A stretch of 64,000 nt of DNA from Actinopolyspora alba. GTDB taxonomy: Bacteria > Actinomycetota > Actinomycetes > Mycobacteriales > Pseudonocardiaceae. Position numbers and translations under genes: made by a program. Under the pieces are notes generated by a model. That model was not told where the DNA came from and made no database searches. It saw only the letters and a program-made list of their open reading frames with translations. Positions 16,679 to 25,459 of the stretch are shown piece after piece (position 1 is the first letter of the stretch; each line of letters begins with the position of its first letter). The stretch spans positions 1-64,000 of the forward strand of contig NZ_FOMZ01000014.1 in the NCBI RefSeq assembly GCF_900112765.1, given 5' to 3'.

Positions 16679-17593
16679 CTACCTGGTCTTTACCGCGAAC
16701 AGTTTGGACAACAGTGTTGCCAGCAGATTGATCAGCATGATCAGCAGCACGAGGGTGAGCGCCGCTCCCCACATCCGGTACTCGCCCGCCTCCGTGGACG
16801 TCTTGCGTGCCGTGTAGACCGTCAGGGATAGCGAGGCCATCGGACCGTCGAACAGGTTGTAGTTGATCGCCCTGGAATAACCGACCAGGATGAGCAGGGG
16901 CGCGGTCTCGCCCATCACCCTGGCGAGCCCGAGGATTATGCCGGTGATGATGCCGGAGAACGAGGTCGGCAGCACCACCTTCACGATCGTCTTCCACTTG
17001 GGGACGCCCAGGGCGTAGGAAGCCTCCCGCAGCTCGTCGGGAACGATCGTCAGCATCGTCTCGGTCACCCGCACCACCACCGGCAGCATCAGCAGCACCA
17101 GCGAGAGCGAGACCGCGAATCCGCTGCGGTCGAAACCGAAGGTGGTGATCCACAGCGCGTAGATGAACAGCCCTGCCACGATCGAGGGAAGCCCGCTGAG
17201 GATGTCCACCATGAAGGTGGTGGTCCGGGCCAGCTTGGAGTTCCTGCCGTACTCGATGAGGAAGATTCCGACCGTCACGCCGAGCGGAACCGCGATCAGG
17301 GCGCAGACGAATGTCTGCTCCAGGGTCCCCACCAGCGCGTGATAGATACCGCCACCGGAGTCGTTCGGCAGCAGCCCGTAGAACGAGTGGTTCCACCAAT
17401 CCGCGTTGAGCATCGGGGCCAGGCCGCGCTGCACCAGGGTGAACAGCACCCACAGCAGCGGAACCACCGCGACCAAAAACGCCAGTCCGAACAGCACGGT
17501 GGCGGTGTGATTCTTGATCTTGCGCCCCAGCCCGAGCTGTTGGAAGGCGGGGGCGCTGGCGGGCCGCTCGAGGTCAGCGGTGTCCGTTCTCAT
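16679..17593 (-). CDS. pstA: Phosphate ABC transporter permease PstA
   Basis: A 304-residue membrane protein with about six transmembrane helices and the permease EAA-type loop (EASYALGVPKWKTIVKVVLPTS) that contacts PstB. With PstC it forms the phosphate channel. Its ATG overlaps the pstC stop (ATGA), indicating coupled translation. Confidence 0.95.
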   Translation of the reverse strand: MRTDTADLERPASAPAFQQLGLGRKIKNHTATVLFGLAFLVAVVPLLWVLFTLVQRGLAPMLNADWWNHSFYGLLPNDSGGGIYHALVGTLEQTFVCALIAVPLGVTVGIFLIEYGRNSKLARTTTFMVDILSGLPSIVAGLFIYALWITTFGFDRSGFAVSLSLVLLMLPVVVRVTETMLTIVPDELREASYALGVPKWKTIVKVVLPTSFSGIITGIILGLARVMGETAPLLILVGYSRAINYNLFDGPMASLSLTVYTARKTSTEAGEYRMWGAALTLVLLIMLINLLATLLSKLFAVKTR

Positions 17594-18675
17594 TTCTTCC
17601 CCTTACCGCTGCCGCTCTCGATCCAGCGGGCGAGCGCGTTGACGGCGAAGGTGCTGATGAACAGCACCAGCCCGGCCGCGATGTAGGCACCGACGGTGAG
17701 GTGGTTGTTGAACTCGGCCGAGCCGAGCGCGATCCGCGAAGCGAAGGTGGCTCCCGCGTCGAAGATGCTGTAGTGCGGCCCCTCGAAGGTGTAGCTGAGG
17801 ATGACCGTCAGCGCGACGGTCTCACCGAGCGCCCTGCCGAGGCCGAGCATGGCTCCGCCGACGAACCCGCTGCGGCCGAACGGCCAGACGGTGGTGCGCA
17901 CCACTTCCCACTTGGTCGCCCCCAGCGCCAGGGCTCCCTCGATCTGCGCCGAGGGGGTTCGCTCGAACACCTCGCGCGCGACTCCGGTGATGATCGGAAG
18001 GATCATCACCGCCAGCACGATGCCCGCCGTGAAGACGTTCGAACCGCTGTTGGCGGGCACGTTGCCGTCGGCGAAGATCGGTATCCAGCCCAGCGTCCCG
18101 TTGATCCAGAGCGCGACGGGTTTGAGCACCGGCGCCAGCACCAGTGCTCCCCAGAGACCGTAGATCACGGAGGGGACGGCGGCGAGCAGATCCACCACGT
18201 AGGCGAACGGGCGGGCCAGCACCTTCGGGGCGTACTGGGTGAGGAACAGCGCGATCCCGCCCGCCACGGGCATCGCGATGATGAGCGCCACCAGCGAGCT
18301 CGCGACGGTGATCCAGGCGAGATCGACGATGCCGAAGGCCATGTTCTCCGGATCGCCGGTCCGCCACTGCCCGGAGAGCAGGAAGTTGGCCTCGTTGGCG
18401 TGCAACGCGGGGATGGCCCTGACGAGCAGGAACAGCCCGATGGCCGCGATGATGCTGACGACGAAGATCCCGGATCCGGTCGCCACGCCCTGGAACAGCC
18501 GGTCCCCGAGGCGTACCACCTTCTTCTTGCCGCCCGGTTGCTCCGGCGGTGTGGGTGGCTCCGGCGACACCGGCTCTTCAGGACCTCCCACGAGGGTGCT
18601 GCCGGCCTCGCCCGGCGGTGTGACTGCTTCGCCCGGCGGTGCGGACCGCCACTCGGAATTCGTCGACTCGGTCAC
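17590..18675 (-). CDS. pstC: Phosphate ABC transporter permease PstC
   Basis: A 361-residue permease. The first ~60 residues are a Pro/Glu-rich cytoplasmic extension, followed by six membrane helices starting at GIFVVSIIAAIGLFLLVRA and the EAA-type loop EGALALGATKWEVVRTTVWP. It forms the membrane channel with PstA. GTG 18675 (VTESTNSEWRS) was chosen over an upstream ATG at 18750 because GAGAGG lies ahead of it and the intervening sequence has no family character. It follows pstS by about 130 bases. Confidence 0.93.
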   Translation of the reverse strand: MTESTNSEWRSAPPGEAVTPPGEAGSTLVGGPEEPVSPEPPTPPEQPGGKKKVVRLGDRLFQGVATGSGIFVVSIIAAIGLFLLVRAIPALHANEANFLLSGQWRTGDPENMAFGIVDLAWITVASSLVALIIAMPVAGGIALFLTQYAPKVLARPFAYVVDLLAAVPSVIYGLWGALVLAPVLKPVALWINGTLGWIPIFADGNVPANSGSNVFTAGIVLAVMILPIITGVAREVFERTPSAQIEGALALGATKWEVVRTTVWPFGRSGFVGGAMLGLGRALGETVALTVILSYTFEGPHYSIFDAGATFASRIALGSAEFNNHLTVGAYIAAGLVLFISTFAVNALARWIESGSGKGKK

Positions 18676-18805
18676 CGTTGTTCGCGACCTCTCAGTTTCC
18701 GGATTTCCCGGTCGTGCTCGTGTGCCGTGGCTGCCGCACGGCGCGAGCACGCACTAGCCCGGGAGGACGTCGGGTTGATGGCGACCTGGCTCGGCACTGC
18801 CGGGC

Positions 18806-19918
18806 TCAGGTTCGGATCGCCTCGACCGCGTCGAGGACCTTCTCGCGGAACTTCGGAGGCAGCGGCACGTAACCAGCCTGCTCCAGGTTCTCCTGGCCCG
18901 CGTGGGCCGCGATCCGCAGCGCGGCGGTCACGGACTTCGCGGTCTGCTTGTCGTAGCCCGCCGAGCACACGACCTCGTAGGTGGCCAGCACCAGCGGGTA
19001 GACCCCCGGCGAGTCGTTGCCGTAGATCGACTCCAGGTTCAGCCGGAGGTCGTTCCCGGTACCGGCTATCTCGGCACCGTCGATGGCCTTGCCCGCGGAT
19101 CGGCTGGTGAGTTCGACCGGACCGTTACCGCTGTCGATGGCGGCGATGCCGAGTCCGGCGTTCTTCGGGAAGGCCCAGGCCGCGTAGGTGATCCCACCCT
19201 CGGTCTGCTCGACCGAGGAGGTGACTCCGTCGGTGCCCGCCCTGCCCTGACCGACACCGGATCCGGGGCGGAACGTCTTGCCCGAGCCGTTCCACATCCC
19301 GTCGGTGGCGATGGAGAGATATTCCTGGAAGTTGGCCGAGGTGCCGGACTCGTCGGAGCGGTAGAACGGCACGATCTCGGTTCCCGGCAGGTCGGCCCCC
19401 TGGTTGAGCCGCTGGATGGCCGGGTCGTTCCACCTGGTGATCTCGCCCTGGTAGATCTTGGTGATCGTCTCCGGGCTGAGGTTGAGGTCGTCGACCCCCG
19501 GAAGGTTGTAGGTGATCGCGAGCGGCCCGAACACCATCGGGATGTTCCAGGCGGGATTGCCCCCACAGCGCTTCCTGGCCTTCGCGGCCTCGGCACTGTT
19601 GAGCGCCTCGTCCGACCCGGCGAAGTCGACCTGCCCGGCGGTGAAGGCGGATATGCCCTTGCCCGAGCCGGAGGCCGTGTAGTTGAGCTGCCTGCCCTCG
19701 CACTTGACACCGAAGTCCCTGGCGAAGACATCCATCGCGTTCTTCTGCGCGGAGGACCCCTCGGCGACCACGGAAGCGTCTCCGCAGTCCACCTCGAGTT
19801 GCCGCAACTCGGTGTTCAGATCGGCCGTGGTGACGTTGCGATCGGTTCCGCAGGAGGTCAGCGCGAGAACGCCGACCGCGAGAAACCCGAGCGCGAACCT
19901 GTGCCGCCCGAAGTGCAC
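18806..19918 (-). CDS. pstS: Phosphate-binding lipoprotein PstS
   Basis: A 370-residue periplasmic-type binding protein. The signal peptide ends in lipobox LTSC with lipidated C23. Phosphate-binding landmarks are present: VVAEGSSAQKNAMDVF, NYTASGSGKGIS, DFAGSDEAL and YRSDESGTSANFQEYL. It captures phosphate outside the membrane and passes it to PstCA. GTG 19918 was chosen because GGAGGAG is well placed and gives a proper signal peptide. A PHO box lies 88-105 bases upstream. Confidence 0.95.
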   Translation of the reverse strand: MHFGRHRFALGFLAVGVLALTSCGTDRNVTTADLNTELRQLEVDCGDASVVAEGSSAQKNAMDVFARDFGVKCEGRQLNYTASGSGKGISAFTAGQVDFAGSDEALNSAEAAKARKRCGGNPAWNIPMVFGPLAITYNLPGVDDLNLSPETITKIYQGEITRWNDPAIQRLNQGADLPGTEIVPFYRSDESGTSANFQEYLSIATDGMWNGSGKTFRPGSGVGQGRAGTDGVTSSVEQTEGGITYAAWAFPKNAGLGIAAIDSGNGPVELTSRSAGKAIDGAEIAGTGNDLRLNLESIYGNDSPGVYPLVLATYEVVCSAGYDKQTAKSVTAALRIAAHAGQENLEQAGYVPLPPKFREKVLDAVEAIRT

Positions 19919-20005
19919 GTCGCTCCTCCAAGACAACGGAGTTGACGGCGTGTGCCGTTCCGAGAGCGACCCTAAGCCGACTCGGTAGCCATCGACCGCC
20001 ATCCA

Positions 20006-20023
20006 GGTGAACAGAAAATGAAC
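20006..20023 (-). promoter_or_regulatory. PHO box (PhoP site) upstream of pstS
   Basis: Read on the minus strand, GTTCATT (20023-20017) and GTTCACC (20012-20006) are direct repeats at an 11-base period, matching actinomycete PhoP boxes. It lies about 90 bases before the pstS start and predicts induction of pstSCAB under phosphate limitation. Confidence 0.75.
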
Positions 20024-20055
20024 ACGGCACGCTAAGTAAGCAAGCACACAGCTAA

Positions 20056-20088
20056 GCGGGTGAGCTTAGCCGAAAACCGCTCACCCGC
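20056..20088 (-). terminator. Hairpin between mshD and pstS
   Basis: A 10-bp perfect stem (GCGGGTGAGC at 20056-20065, complement at 20079-20088) with a 13-base loop, 36 bases after the mshD stop. It probably ends mshD transcription before the pst promoter. Confidence 0.65.
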
Positions 20089-20124
20089 ACCACAATCTTG
20101 AACACCCTCAGTGTTCAGCGTTGC

Positions 20125-21090
20125 TCATCGGCCGAGCTGTGCGTCGACATCCCAGCGCTCGAAGCCGAGACGGCGGTAAACGCTGACGGCGGGGCCGTTG
20201 TCCGCCTCCACGTAGAGCAGCACCCTCGGACATCCGACCTCGCGCAGGTAGCGCAACCCGGCCAACGTCAGAGCTCTCCCGAGCCCACTACCCTGCGTAT
20301 TCGGATCGACTCCGACCACGTAGACCTCGCCGCTCCCGTCCGGGTGAATCTTGGTCCAGTGGAATCCGAGCAACCGGTCGGCATCGTCCACGGCCAGCAG
20401 GAACCCTGCCGGATCGAACCAGTCCAGTCCTTCCTTCTCCCGCAGCTCCGCCTCGGTCATCCCGCCCTGCTCGGGGTGCCAGGAGAACGCGAGGTGATTG
20501 ACCCGGACCAGCTCCGGTTCGTCCTCGCCGACCCGGAAACCACGTATCGCCACTCCCTCCGGCAGGACCGGCTCGTCGAGTTCGGCACCGCTCAACTCGC
20601 GCCCCATCCGCCACAGTTCGCGAACCCGGGTGAAACCGAACCGGTCAGCCAGCCGGACCGCGGCCGCGAGCAGGCCGTGCGACCAGATGCGCAACCGGTA
20701 CGAATCCCCTTCGTCATCGGGTTCGACGGGTATCTCGGCACGTTCCAGCAACGCCGCCACCAGCTGGGTGCCGATCCCGTTCTCCCGAAAGCGGGGATGT
20801 ACCGCGAGTTCGGCCACCAAGGGTTCTCCCCGGGATTCGCCCTCGGTGTCCACATGGGCGTAACCCGCCAGTTCGCCGCCGTCGGCGCGGATCACGAAGT
20901 GCTCCGAGCCCGCGACATCGGCCTGCACCGGCTCGATCTGTTCACTGACCCCCCGGTGGGAGCGCAACCGCAGGATCACGTGCTCACCGACGGGCGCCAC
21001 CCCGTCGGCTCGCTCGGCCGCGGCCAGCAGGTCGAAGACCTCGGCGGTCTCGGTCTCGTCAAGTCCGTTTCGCCACGTCAGATGCACCAC
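20125..21090 (-). CDS. mshD: Mycothiol synthase MshD
   Basis: A 321-residue protein of two fused GNAT acetyltransferase domains (about residues 1-140 and 150-320). The C-terminal active half carries the acetyl-CoA signature VVGVDPNTQGSGLGRAL. It acetylates Cys-GlcN-inositol, the last step of mycothiol synthesis. The start is set at GTG 21090, giving VVHLTWRNGL like other MshD proteins; GTG 21141 is an alternative. It lies between glnR/APC and pst, as in M. tuberculosis (Rv0819). The ino1 gene at 50 kb makes the inositol precursor of the same thiol. Confidence 0.92.
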   Translation of the reverse strand: MVHLTWRNGLDETETAEVFDLLAAAERADGVAPVGEHVILRLRSHRGVSEQIEPVQADVAGSEHFVIRADGGELAGYAHVDTEGESRGEPLVAELAVHPRFRENGIGTQLVAALLERAEIPVEPDDEGDSYRLRIWSHGLLAAAVRLADRFGFTRVRELWRMGRELSGAELDEPVLPEGVAIRGFRVGEDEPELVRVNHLAFSWHPEQGGMTEAELREKEGLDWFDPAGFLLAVDDADRLLGFHWTKIHPDGSGEVYVVGVDPNTQGSGLGRALTLAGLRYLREVGCPRVLLYVEADNGPAVSVYRRLGFERWDVDAQLGR

Positions 21091-21491
21091 ACGACCGAGA
21101 TTACCGATGTTCAACCAGCGTTGGTTGCCCGCGTGACTCACCTCCGGCTAGAAAACCAACCGAACAACCGTCACAACCGCGACACGATCCCGGAGGGGAG
21201 TGAGTCGACGGCTGCGGAACAGCGTCGATTTCTCGCGAAATCGCCGCACCGGTGTGGCGGTACGGGCGTCGATTTCTCGCGAAATCGCCGCGCTCGGGAC
21301 CGCCGTCGGGAAGCGACCATGAGCGACGCAGCGGGGTGTCCCCGGTGCGTGAGTCGGATGCATTGCAAGGCAGGGCCGCTCGCCGCGTAGGTCGCTACTC
21401 AAGAGCCGGCCCAACACAGCAAGGCGCCGACTCACGTGCCGGCTAAGCAACCACCCGCACAAGCCCCCGCAATCCATGAAGGAAAGTGGTC
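21091..21491. repeat. Divergent intergenic region with two copies of the dispersed palindrome
   Basis: Two copies of core CGATTTCTCGCGAAATCG at 21226-21243 and 21270-21287, both in the same orientation, lie between mshD and the APC permease gene. The second is flanked by GT and CCGCGC exactly like the copies at 15.7 kb. No gene is supported in the rest of the region. Confidence 0.85.
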
Positions 21492-22772
21492 ATGCGTTTG
21501 AACGCCCGCCTCGGTACCGCCGACGCGGTAACGATCGGACTGGGTTCGATGATCGGCGCCGGGCTCTTCGCGGCGTTCGCCCCCGCGGCCTCGCTGGCGG
21601 GCTGGAACCTCGTCCCGGCGCTGCTGCTGGCGGCGTTCGTGGCGTTCTGCAACGCGTCGAGCTCGGCGGCGCTGGCGGCCCGCTACCCCACCGCGGGAGG
21701 TACCTACGTCTACGGCCGCGAACGGCTCGGCCCGCTCTGGGGCTACCTGGCCGGTTGGGGATTCGTCACCGGTAAGACGGCTTCGTGCGCCGCGATGGCG
21801 CTGACGGCGGCGAACTACCTCTCACCGTCGCACCGCGACGCCGTGGCGGTGGTGTTCGTGCTGCTGCTCGCCGGGACCAACTACATCGGGATCACCCGCA
21901 CGGCGCGGCTGGCCCGGGTGCTGTTGGTGATCACGCTGGCCGGGTTGGCGGTGGCGCTCGTCGCGACATGGCTTCCGGACTCGGATCCACCGCTACTGCC
22001 CGGCACCGGGGCCGTCTCGCCGGAGAGCGGGTCGCGCTGGGGTGGCCTGTGGGGGACGACCGGCGCAGCGGGACTGCTGTTCTTCGCCTTCGCCGGGTAC
22101 GCGCGGATAGCCACCCTCGGCGAGGAGGTCCGCGATCCGGAACGGACCATCCCGCGGGCCATTCCGATCGCCCTGGGCATCGTGGTGCTGCTGTACCTGG
22201 TGGTCGGAGTGACGCTGCTCGGCTCGTTGGGGCCGTCCGGGCTGGCCGAATCCACCGCACCGCTCGCCGAGGCGGTGGGGGAAGGACCGCTTCCGTGGCT
22301 GGCCCCCGTGGCACGACTGGCCGCGGGCACGGCCGCGCTGGGCGCGCTGCTCGCCCTGCTCGCGGGAGTGGGTAGAACCGCGATGGCGATGGCCCGCGAG
22401 CGAGACCTGCCGGGCCCGCTGGACCGCGTTCACCCCCGGTTCGGCACCCCGCACCACGCCGAGGCCGGAGTAGCCGCCGTGGTGGTGGTGCTGATCGCGG
22501 CGGGTGACCTGCGCGCGGTGATCGGCTTCTCCTCGTTCGGTGTACTGGCCTACTACGCGATCGCCAACGCGGCGGCGTGGACCCTGCCCGGGGAACAACG
22601 CTGGTTCCCCGGGGCGCTGCCCGTCGTGGGCCTACTGGGGTGCGCTGTACTCGCGTTCAGCCTGCCGTGGCAGGCCGTGGTGGCCGGAATCGGCTGCTTC
22701 GGCGTCGGACTCCTGTTCCGCGAGCGGCGGAAGATCCGCTCCCTGCTGCGCGGCCGAGTCGGCACGTCGTGA
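21492..22772 (+). CDS. APC-superfamily amino acid permease
   Basis: A 426-residue protein with about twelve transmembrane helices. It has the APC signature TIGLGSMIGAGLFAAFAP near the N-terminus and RYPTAGGTYVY around residue 60. It probably imports or exchanges amino acids; the substrate is not readable. ATG 21492 follows GAAGGAAAG; GTG 21486 is too close to it. Its last 141 bases overlap the end of glnR on the other strand. Being next to the nitrogen regulator GlnR suggests, but does not show, nitrogen control. Confidence 0.87.
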   Translation: MRLNARLGTADAVTIGLGSMIGAGLFAAFAPAASLAGWNLVPALLLAAFVAFCNASSSAALAARYPTAGGTYVYGRERLGPLWGYLAGWGFVTGKTASCAAMALTAANYLSPSHRDAVAVVFVLLLAGTNYIGITRTARLARVLLVITLAGLAVALVATWLPDSDPPLLPGTGAVSPESGSRWGGLWGTTGAAGLLFFAFAGYARIATLGEEVRDPERTIPRAIPIALGIVVLLYLVVGVTLLGSLGPSGLAESTAPLAEAVGEGPLPWLAPVARLAAGTAALGALLALLAGVGRTAMAMARERDLPGPLDRVHPRFGTPHHAEAGVAAVVVVLIAAGDLRAVIGFSSFGVLAYYAIANAAAWTLPGEQRWFPGALPVVGLLGCAVLAFSLPWQAVVAGIGCFGVGLLFRERRKIRSLLRGRVGTS

Positions 22773-23462
22773 ACCGGTCGCGTCCCGGTTCGTCCGCGAG
22801 GGCCGCACGAACTTGTAGCCCACGCTGCGGACCGTCCCGATCATGGCCTCGTGCTCGGGGCCCAGCTTGGCGCGCAGTCGTCGGATGTGCACGTCCACCG
22901 TCCGGGTCCCGCCGAAGAAGTCGTAGCCCCAGACCTCCTGCAGCAGCTGCACCCGCGTGAATACCCTGCCCGCGTGGGTGGCGAGGTGCTTGAGCAGCTC
23001 GAACTCCTTGTAGGTCAGTTCGAGGGCCTTGCCCTTGAGCCTGGCCGTGTAGGTCTCGTCCTCGATGACCAGGTCGCCCACGGTCACCGGCCCACCGGCG
23101 ACGGATTCGGCCCCACGCTGCGCGGTCCGCAGCCTGATCCGCGCGTCGACCTCGGCCGGGCCCGCCGTGGGAAGCAGCACGTCGTCCACGCCCCACTCGG
23201 CGTTGACCACCACGAGGCCGCCCTCGTTGACCACGGCGAACACCGGCACCCCGGCGCCCCCCGAGGACAGCATCCGGCACAGGTTCCTGGCGTTGGCGAG
23301 GTTGTCGCGGGCGTCGACGACGACGAGTTCGTGTCCGCTGGCAGTGACCATCGCGGAGCTGTCCGGAGCGATCACCCGCACCCGGTGCGGCAGCAGGGAC
23401 AACGCGGGCAGCACGGACTCGCAGTCGGACTCGTTACTCAACAGCAGCAGATCGGAGCTCAT
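22632..23462 (-). CDS. glnR: Nitrogen regulator GlnR (OmpR-family orphan)
   Basis: A 276-residue protein with an atypical receiver domain (about 1-115, retaining D50 in VVVDAR) and an OmpR-type winged helix (about 128-222; YKEFELLKHLATHAGRVFTR, then GYDFFGGTRTVDVHIRRLRAKLG). It matches the actinobacterial GlnR that controls nitrogen assimilation genes without a cognate kinase. GGAGG precedes ATG 23462. Beyond the family end (GYKFVRPSR, about 223) there is a ~53-residue polar tail, mostly encoded antisense to the APC permease gene. Synteny with mshD matches Rv0818-Rv0819. Confidence 0.92.
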   Translation of the reverse strand: MSSDLLLLSNESDCESVLPALSLLPHRVRVIAPDSSAMVTASGHELVVVDARDNLANARNLCRMLSSGGAGVPVFAVVNEGGLVVVNAEWGVDDVLLPTAGPAEVDARIRLRTAQRGAESVAGGPVTVGDLVIEDETYTARLKGKALELTYKEFELLKHLATHAGRVFTRVQLLQEVWGYDFFGGTRTVDVHIRRLRAKLGPEHEAMIGTVRSVGYKFVRPSRTNRDATGSRRADSAAQQGADLPPLAEQESDAEAADSGHHGLPRQAEREYSAPQ

Positions 23463-23850
23463 ACAATGCCTCCGTGAACCGGCGCGAACACCGGGAGTGG
23501 GCGATACGGAAAATGCGCCGTAACCGGGCTGCGAGGCTCCGTTGCCTCCGATGACGGTGAGAATACCCATAACACGCCGGACAAGCACGGGTAACGCAAC
23601 ACAAGTCACACGACCGCGGCAGTGCTGCCAGCGCGAAGGGCGGCCGGCACGAAAAGCGGCCAGTCCGAAGAGCGGCCGGTCTCGAACCGTCCGGTGACGG
23701 GAATTCGCGCGGCGAGCACGGAACGGCCGCGCACCTGACGCGGCCCACCCCGAGGGATTCCGCCACGAGAGGTGGGGCGACGAACTCCTACTAGAGTGAA
23801 AACACCGTGTCCCCGCGACGGATACACCAGACAGAAACGGAAACCCCCCG
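23463..23850. other. Divergent intergenic region with a 16-bp periodic repeat
   Basis: GCGGCC occurs at 23640, 23656 and 23672, exactly 16 bases apart, with similar flanks ending in GAA. A TACTAG near 23791 could be a -10 for the downstream lmeA-like gene. No gene is supported in this region. Confidence 0.45.
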
Positions 23851-24642
23851 GTGCGACGTGCCTTCCCGTTCAAGAAGCTCACGATCACGCTGGTCGTGCT
23901 GCTCGGTCTGTTCCTGGCGGCCGACTTCGGCGGCGCGGCCCTCGCCGAGTACCAGGTGTCCAAGAAACTGGGGAAGAAACTCGAGCTCGGGCGCGACCCG
24001 GGAGTCCGGATAACCGGCTTTCCGTTCCTGACCCAGGCGGTGCGGGGGGACTTCCGCGATGTGCGGTTACGCGTACCGGGTGTGGACGTCGGTCCGCTGC
24101 GCGACGTCGACGTCCGGGCGGAGCTGCATCACGCGCGGATCTCCACCCTCGGCATGTTGACCGGTGCGAACAACCGGATAGCGGTCGACGAGGTGACCGG
24201 CGAGCTCCGAATCGGCGAATCCGATCTGGGCAAGGCGGTGCCGGTCGAGGACCTGCGCATCACTCCGGTGGAGACCTCCGCGGCCTCGGCGGCCGCGTCC
24301 GGCGGCGCGGGCGGCGATTCCTCGACGGGGGTGCGGCTGCGCGGGAAGGTCGACATCGCGGGGACGACCAACCGGGTCACCGTCACCGGCACGCTGCGGC
24401 TGGAGAACGGCAAGCTGCGGATCGTGCCGAACGAACTGGATCTGGAGAACAGCGCCGTCGGCCGGGTGGACCTGGCGGGCACCTTCGAGAAGATGGTCCT
24501 GCGGCAGTTCGACACCACGCTCGACCCGGGAGGACTGCCGTTCGACGTGCGCCCCACGGCCGTCGACGTGGAACGCGGCACCCTGGTGGTCGCGGGCAGT
24601 GCCGACAACGTGGTCATCAACGGGAACGGGAGCGGTGGCTGA
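23851..24642 (+). CDS. lmeA: DUF2993 / LmeA-family phospholipid-binding envelope protein
   Basis: A 263-residue protein with an N-terminal membrane anchor or signal (about residues 9-28, LTITLVVLLGLFLAADF) and a DUF2993 domain over most of the rest (GVRITGFPFLTQAVRGDFRDV is typical). The mycobacterial homologue in the same place (Rv0817c, LmeA) affects lipomannan elongation. The function here is inferred from family and synteny; whether this organism makes lipomannan is not visible. Starts with GTG. The stop shares one base with the next ATG (TGATG). Confidence 0.78.
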   Translation: MRRAFPFKKLTITLVVLLGLFLAADFGGAALAEYQVSKKLGKKLELGRDPGVRITGFPFLTQAVRGDFRDVRLRVPGVDVGPLRDVDVRAELHHARISTLGMLTGANNRIAVDEVTGELRIGESDLGKAVPVEDLRITPVETSAASAAASGGAGGDSSTGVRLRGKVDIAGTTNRVTVTGTLRLENGKLRIVPNELDLENSAVGRVDLAGTFEKMVLRQFDTTLDPGGLPFDVRPTAVDVERGTLVVAGSADNVVINGNGSGG

Positions 24643-25187
24643 TGCCGCCGGAGTGGTGGGCGCTGCTGCTCTCGCTGATCGCGACGCTGGTGCTCGGCTC
24701 GGCGCTTCGCGCGCGGGAGGGGCGGATCACCGTGCGGAATAACCGCCGTGGCAGCGGAGTTTCCCGGGGAGTGTTCGATCAGCTTCCCACGGAGATCGCC
24801 GAGGTACTGCGCCGCGAGGTGACCGGTACCGGCGGCGAGGTGGCCGGCAGCGGCGGGGTGACCGGAACCGGGCGCGCAACCGGTTCGGTGACCGGCTCCG
24901 CCGCACGAGACGCCACGTCCGAGATCACTCTGCTGCAACTGTCCACCACGTTCTGCGCCCCGTGCAGACACGCCCGCATCCTGCTGTCGACGATGGCCGA
25001 ACGAACCACGGGACTGCGTCACGTGGAGATCGATCTGACCAACCGTCCGGAGTGGTCGGCACCGTTGGGCGTGCACACCACACCCACCACGCTCGCGCTG
25101 GACACCGACGGACGGGAACTGTTCAGGCTCTCGGGGGTGCCGCGCCGCGAAGGACTCACCGAGGCACTGCGCCCGTACCTTCCCTGA
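24642..25187 (+). CDS. thiX: Membrane-anchored thioredoxin-like protein (ThiX)
   Basis: A 181-residue protein with an N-terminal membrane helix (about 5-23), a Gly/Thr-rich linker (about 58-88) and a thioredoxin fold with redox motif FCAPC (C105, C108) and the cis-Pro region VHTTPTTLAL. It is a thiol-disulphide reductase, probably supplying electrons for sulfur metabolism, since it neighbours cysA and sseC as in Rv0816c-Rv0814c. Translation is coupled to the upstream gene. A short dispersed element begins at its stop codon. Confidence 0.82.
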   Translation: MPPEWWALLLSLIATLVLGSALRAREGRITVRNNRRGSGVSRGVFDQLPTEIAEVLRREVTGTGGEVAGSGGVTGTGRATGSVTGSAARDATSEITLLQLSTTFCAPCRHARILLSTMAERTTGLRHVEIDLTNRPEWSAPLGVHTTPTTLALDTDGRELFRLSGVPRREGLTEALRPYLP

Positions 25188-25206
25188 TTGAGGTTTTCCG
25201 ACCGGG
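25185..25206 (+). repeat. Post-stop dispersed element, copy 1
   Basis: TGATTGAGGTTTTCCG begins exactly at the thiX stop codon and continues ACCGGG. Related copies are at 29022 and 46021. Confidence 0.6.
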
Positions 25207-25374
25207 TGATCACGTTGGCGACGTGGCTTTCGACGTGTCGAAACAGAAAAAGCCCCTGTCGACAACACGACGGAAAAGCATCAGTGATAGCACCCGAGGA
25301 CCTGCAAGACGCTCCGGTTCGGATACATCCATCCCAACAGGTGAACAATCTTTCCGCTCGCCACTCGTGACGGG

Positions 25375-25380
25375 TAATCT
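25375..25380 (+). promoter_or_regulatory. -10 element for a leaderless sulfur transcript
   Basis: TAATCT ends 7 bases before the GTG of the Cys leader ORF at 25388, the spacing expected if transcription starts on the start codon. No clear -35 is seen. Confidence 0.55.
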
Positions 25381-25387
25381 CCGAAGT

Positions 25388-25459
25388 GTGCATGTACTGC
25401 TGACCTCCAGGCGCGCTGTGGATCTGTGCCGCGTCGGAAGCAGCCTGTGTCGCGGGTGA
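25388..25459 (+). CDS. Cysteine leader peptide (probable attenuator ORF)
   Basis: A 23-codon ORF starting GTG and containing SRRAVDLCR and SSLCRG, with two Cys codons seven residues apart near its end. There is no ribosome site but a -10 box directly upstream, so it is probably leaderless. Short leaderless ORFs with clustered Cys codons are known in mycobacteria as cysteine-responsive attenuators of the cysA2/sseC2 operon; here the ORF lies 103 bases before DUF4395-cysA-sseC. The expected mechanism is ribosome stalling when Cys-tRNA is scarce, which opens the downstream message. No clear alternative hairpin was resolved. Confidence 0.68.
   Translation: MHVLLTSRRAVDLCRVGSSLCRG

Noticed and set aside
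17701-19110. A 469-codon open frame antisense to the pst genes
   Set aside because: High-GC shadow of pstC and pstS; Arg/Gly/Asp-rich composition with no family signature, while the opposite strand encodes clear Pst proteins.
15703-21287. CRISPR array suggested by the repeated palindromes
   Set aside because: Copies occur singly or in pairs with irregular spacing, no spacer units of uniform length and no cas genes.
23580-23620. GlnR binding boxes near GTAAC...GTCAC upstream of glnR
   Set aside because: Half-site spacing and the GAAAC partner do not fit the known pattern well enough.
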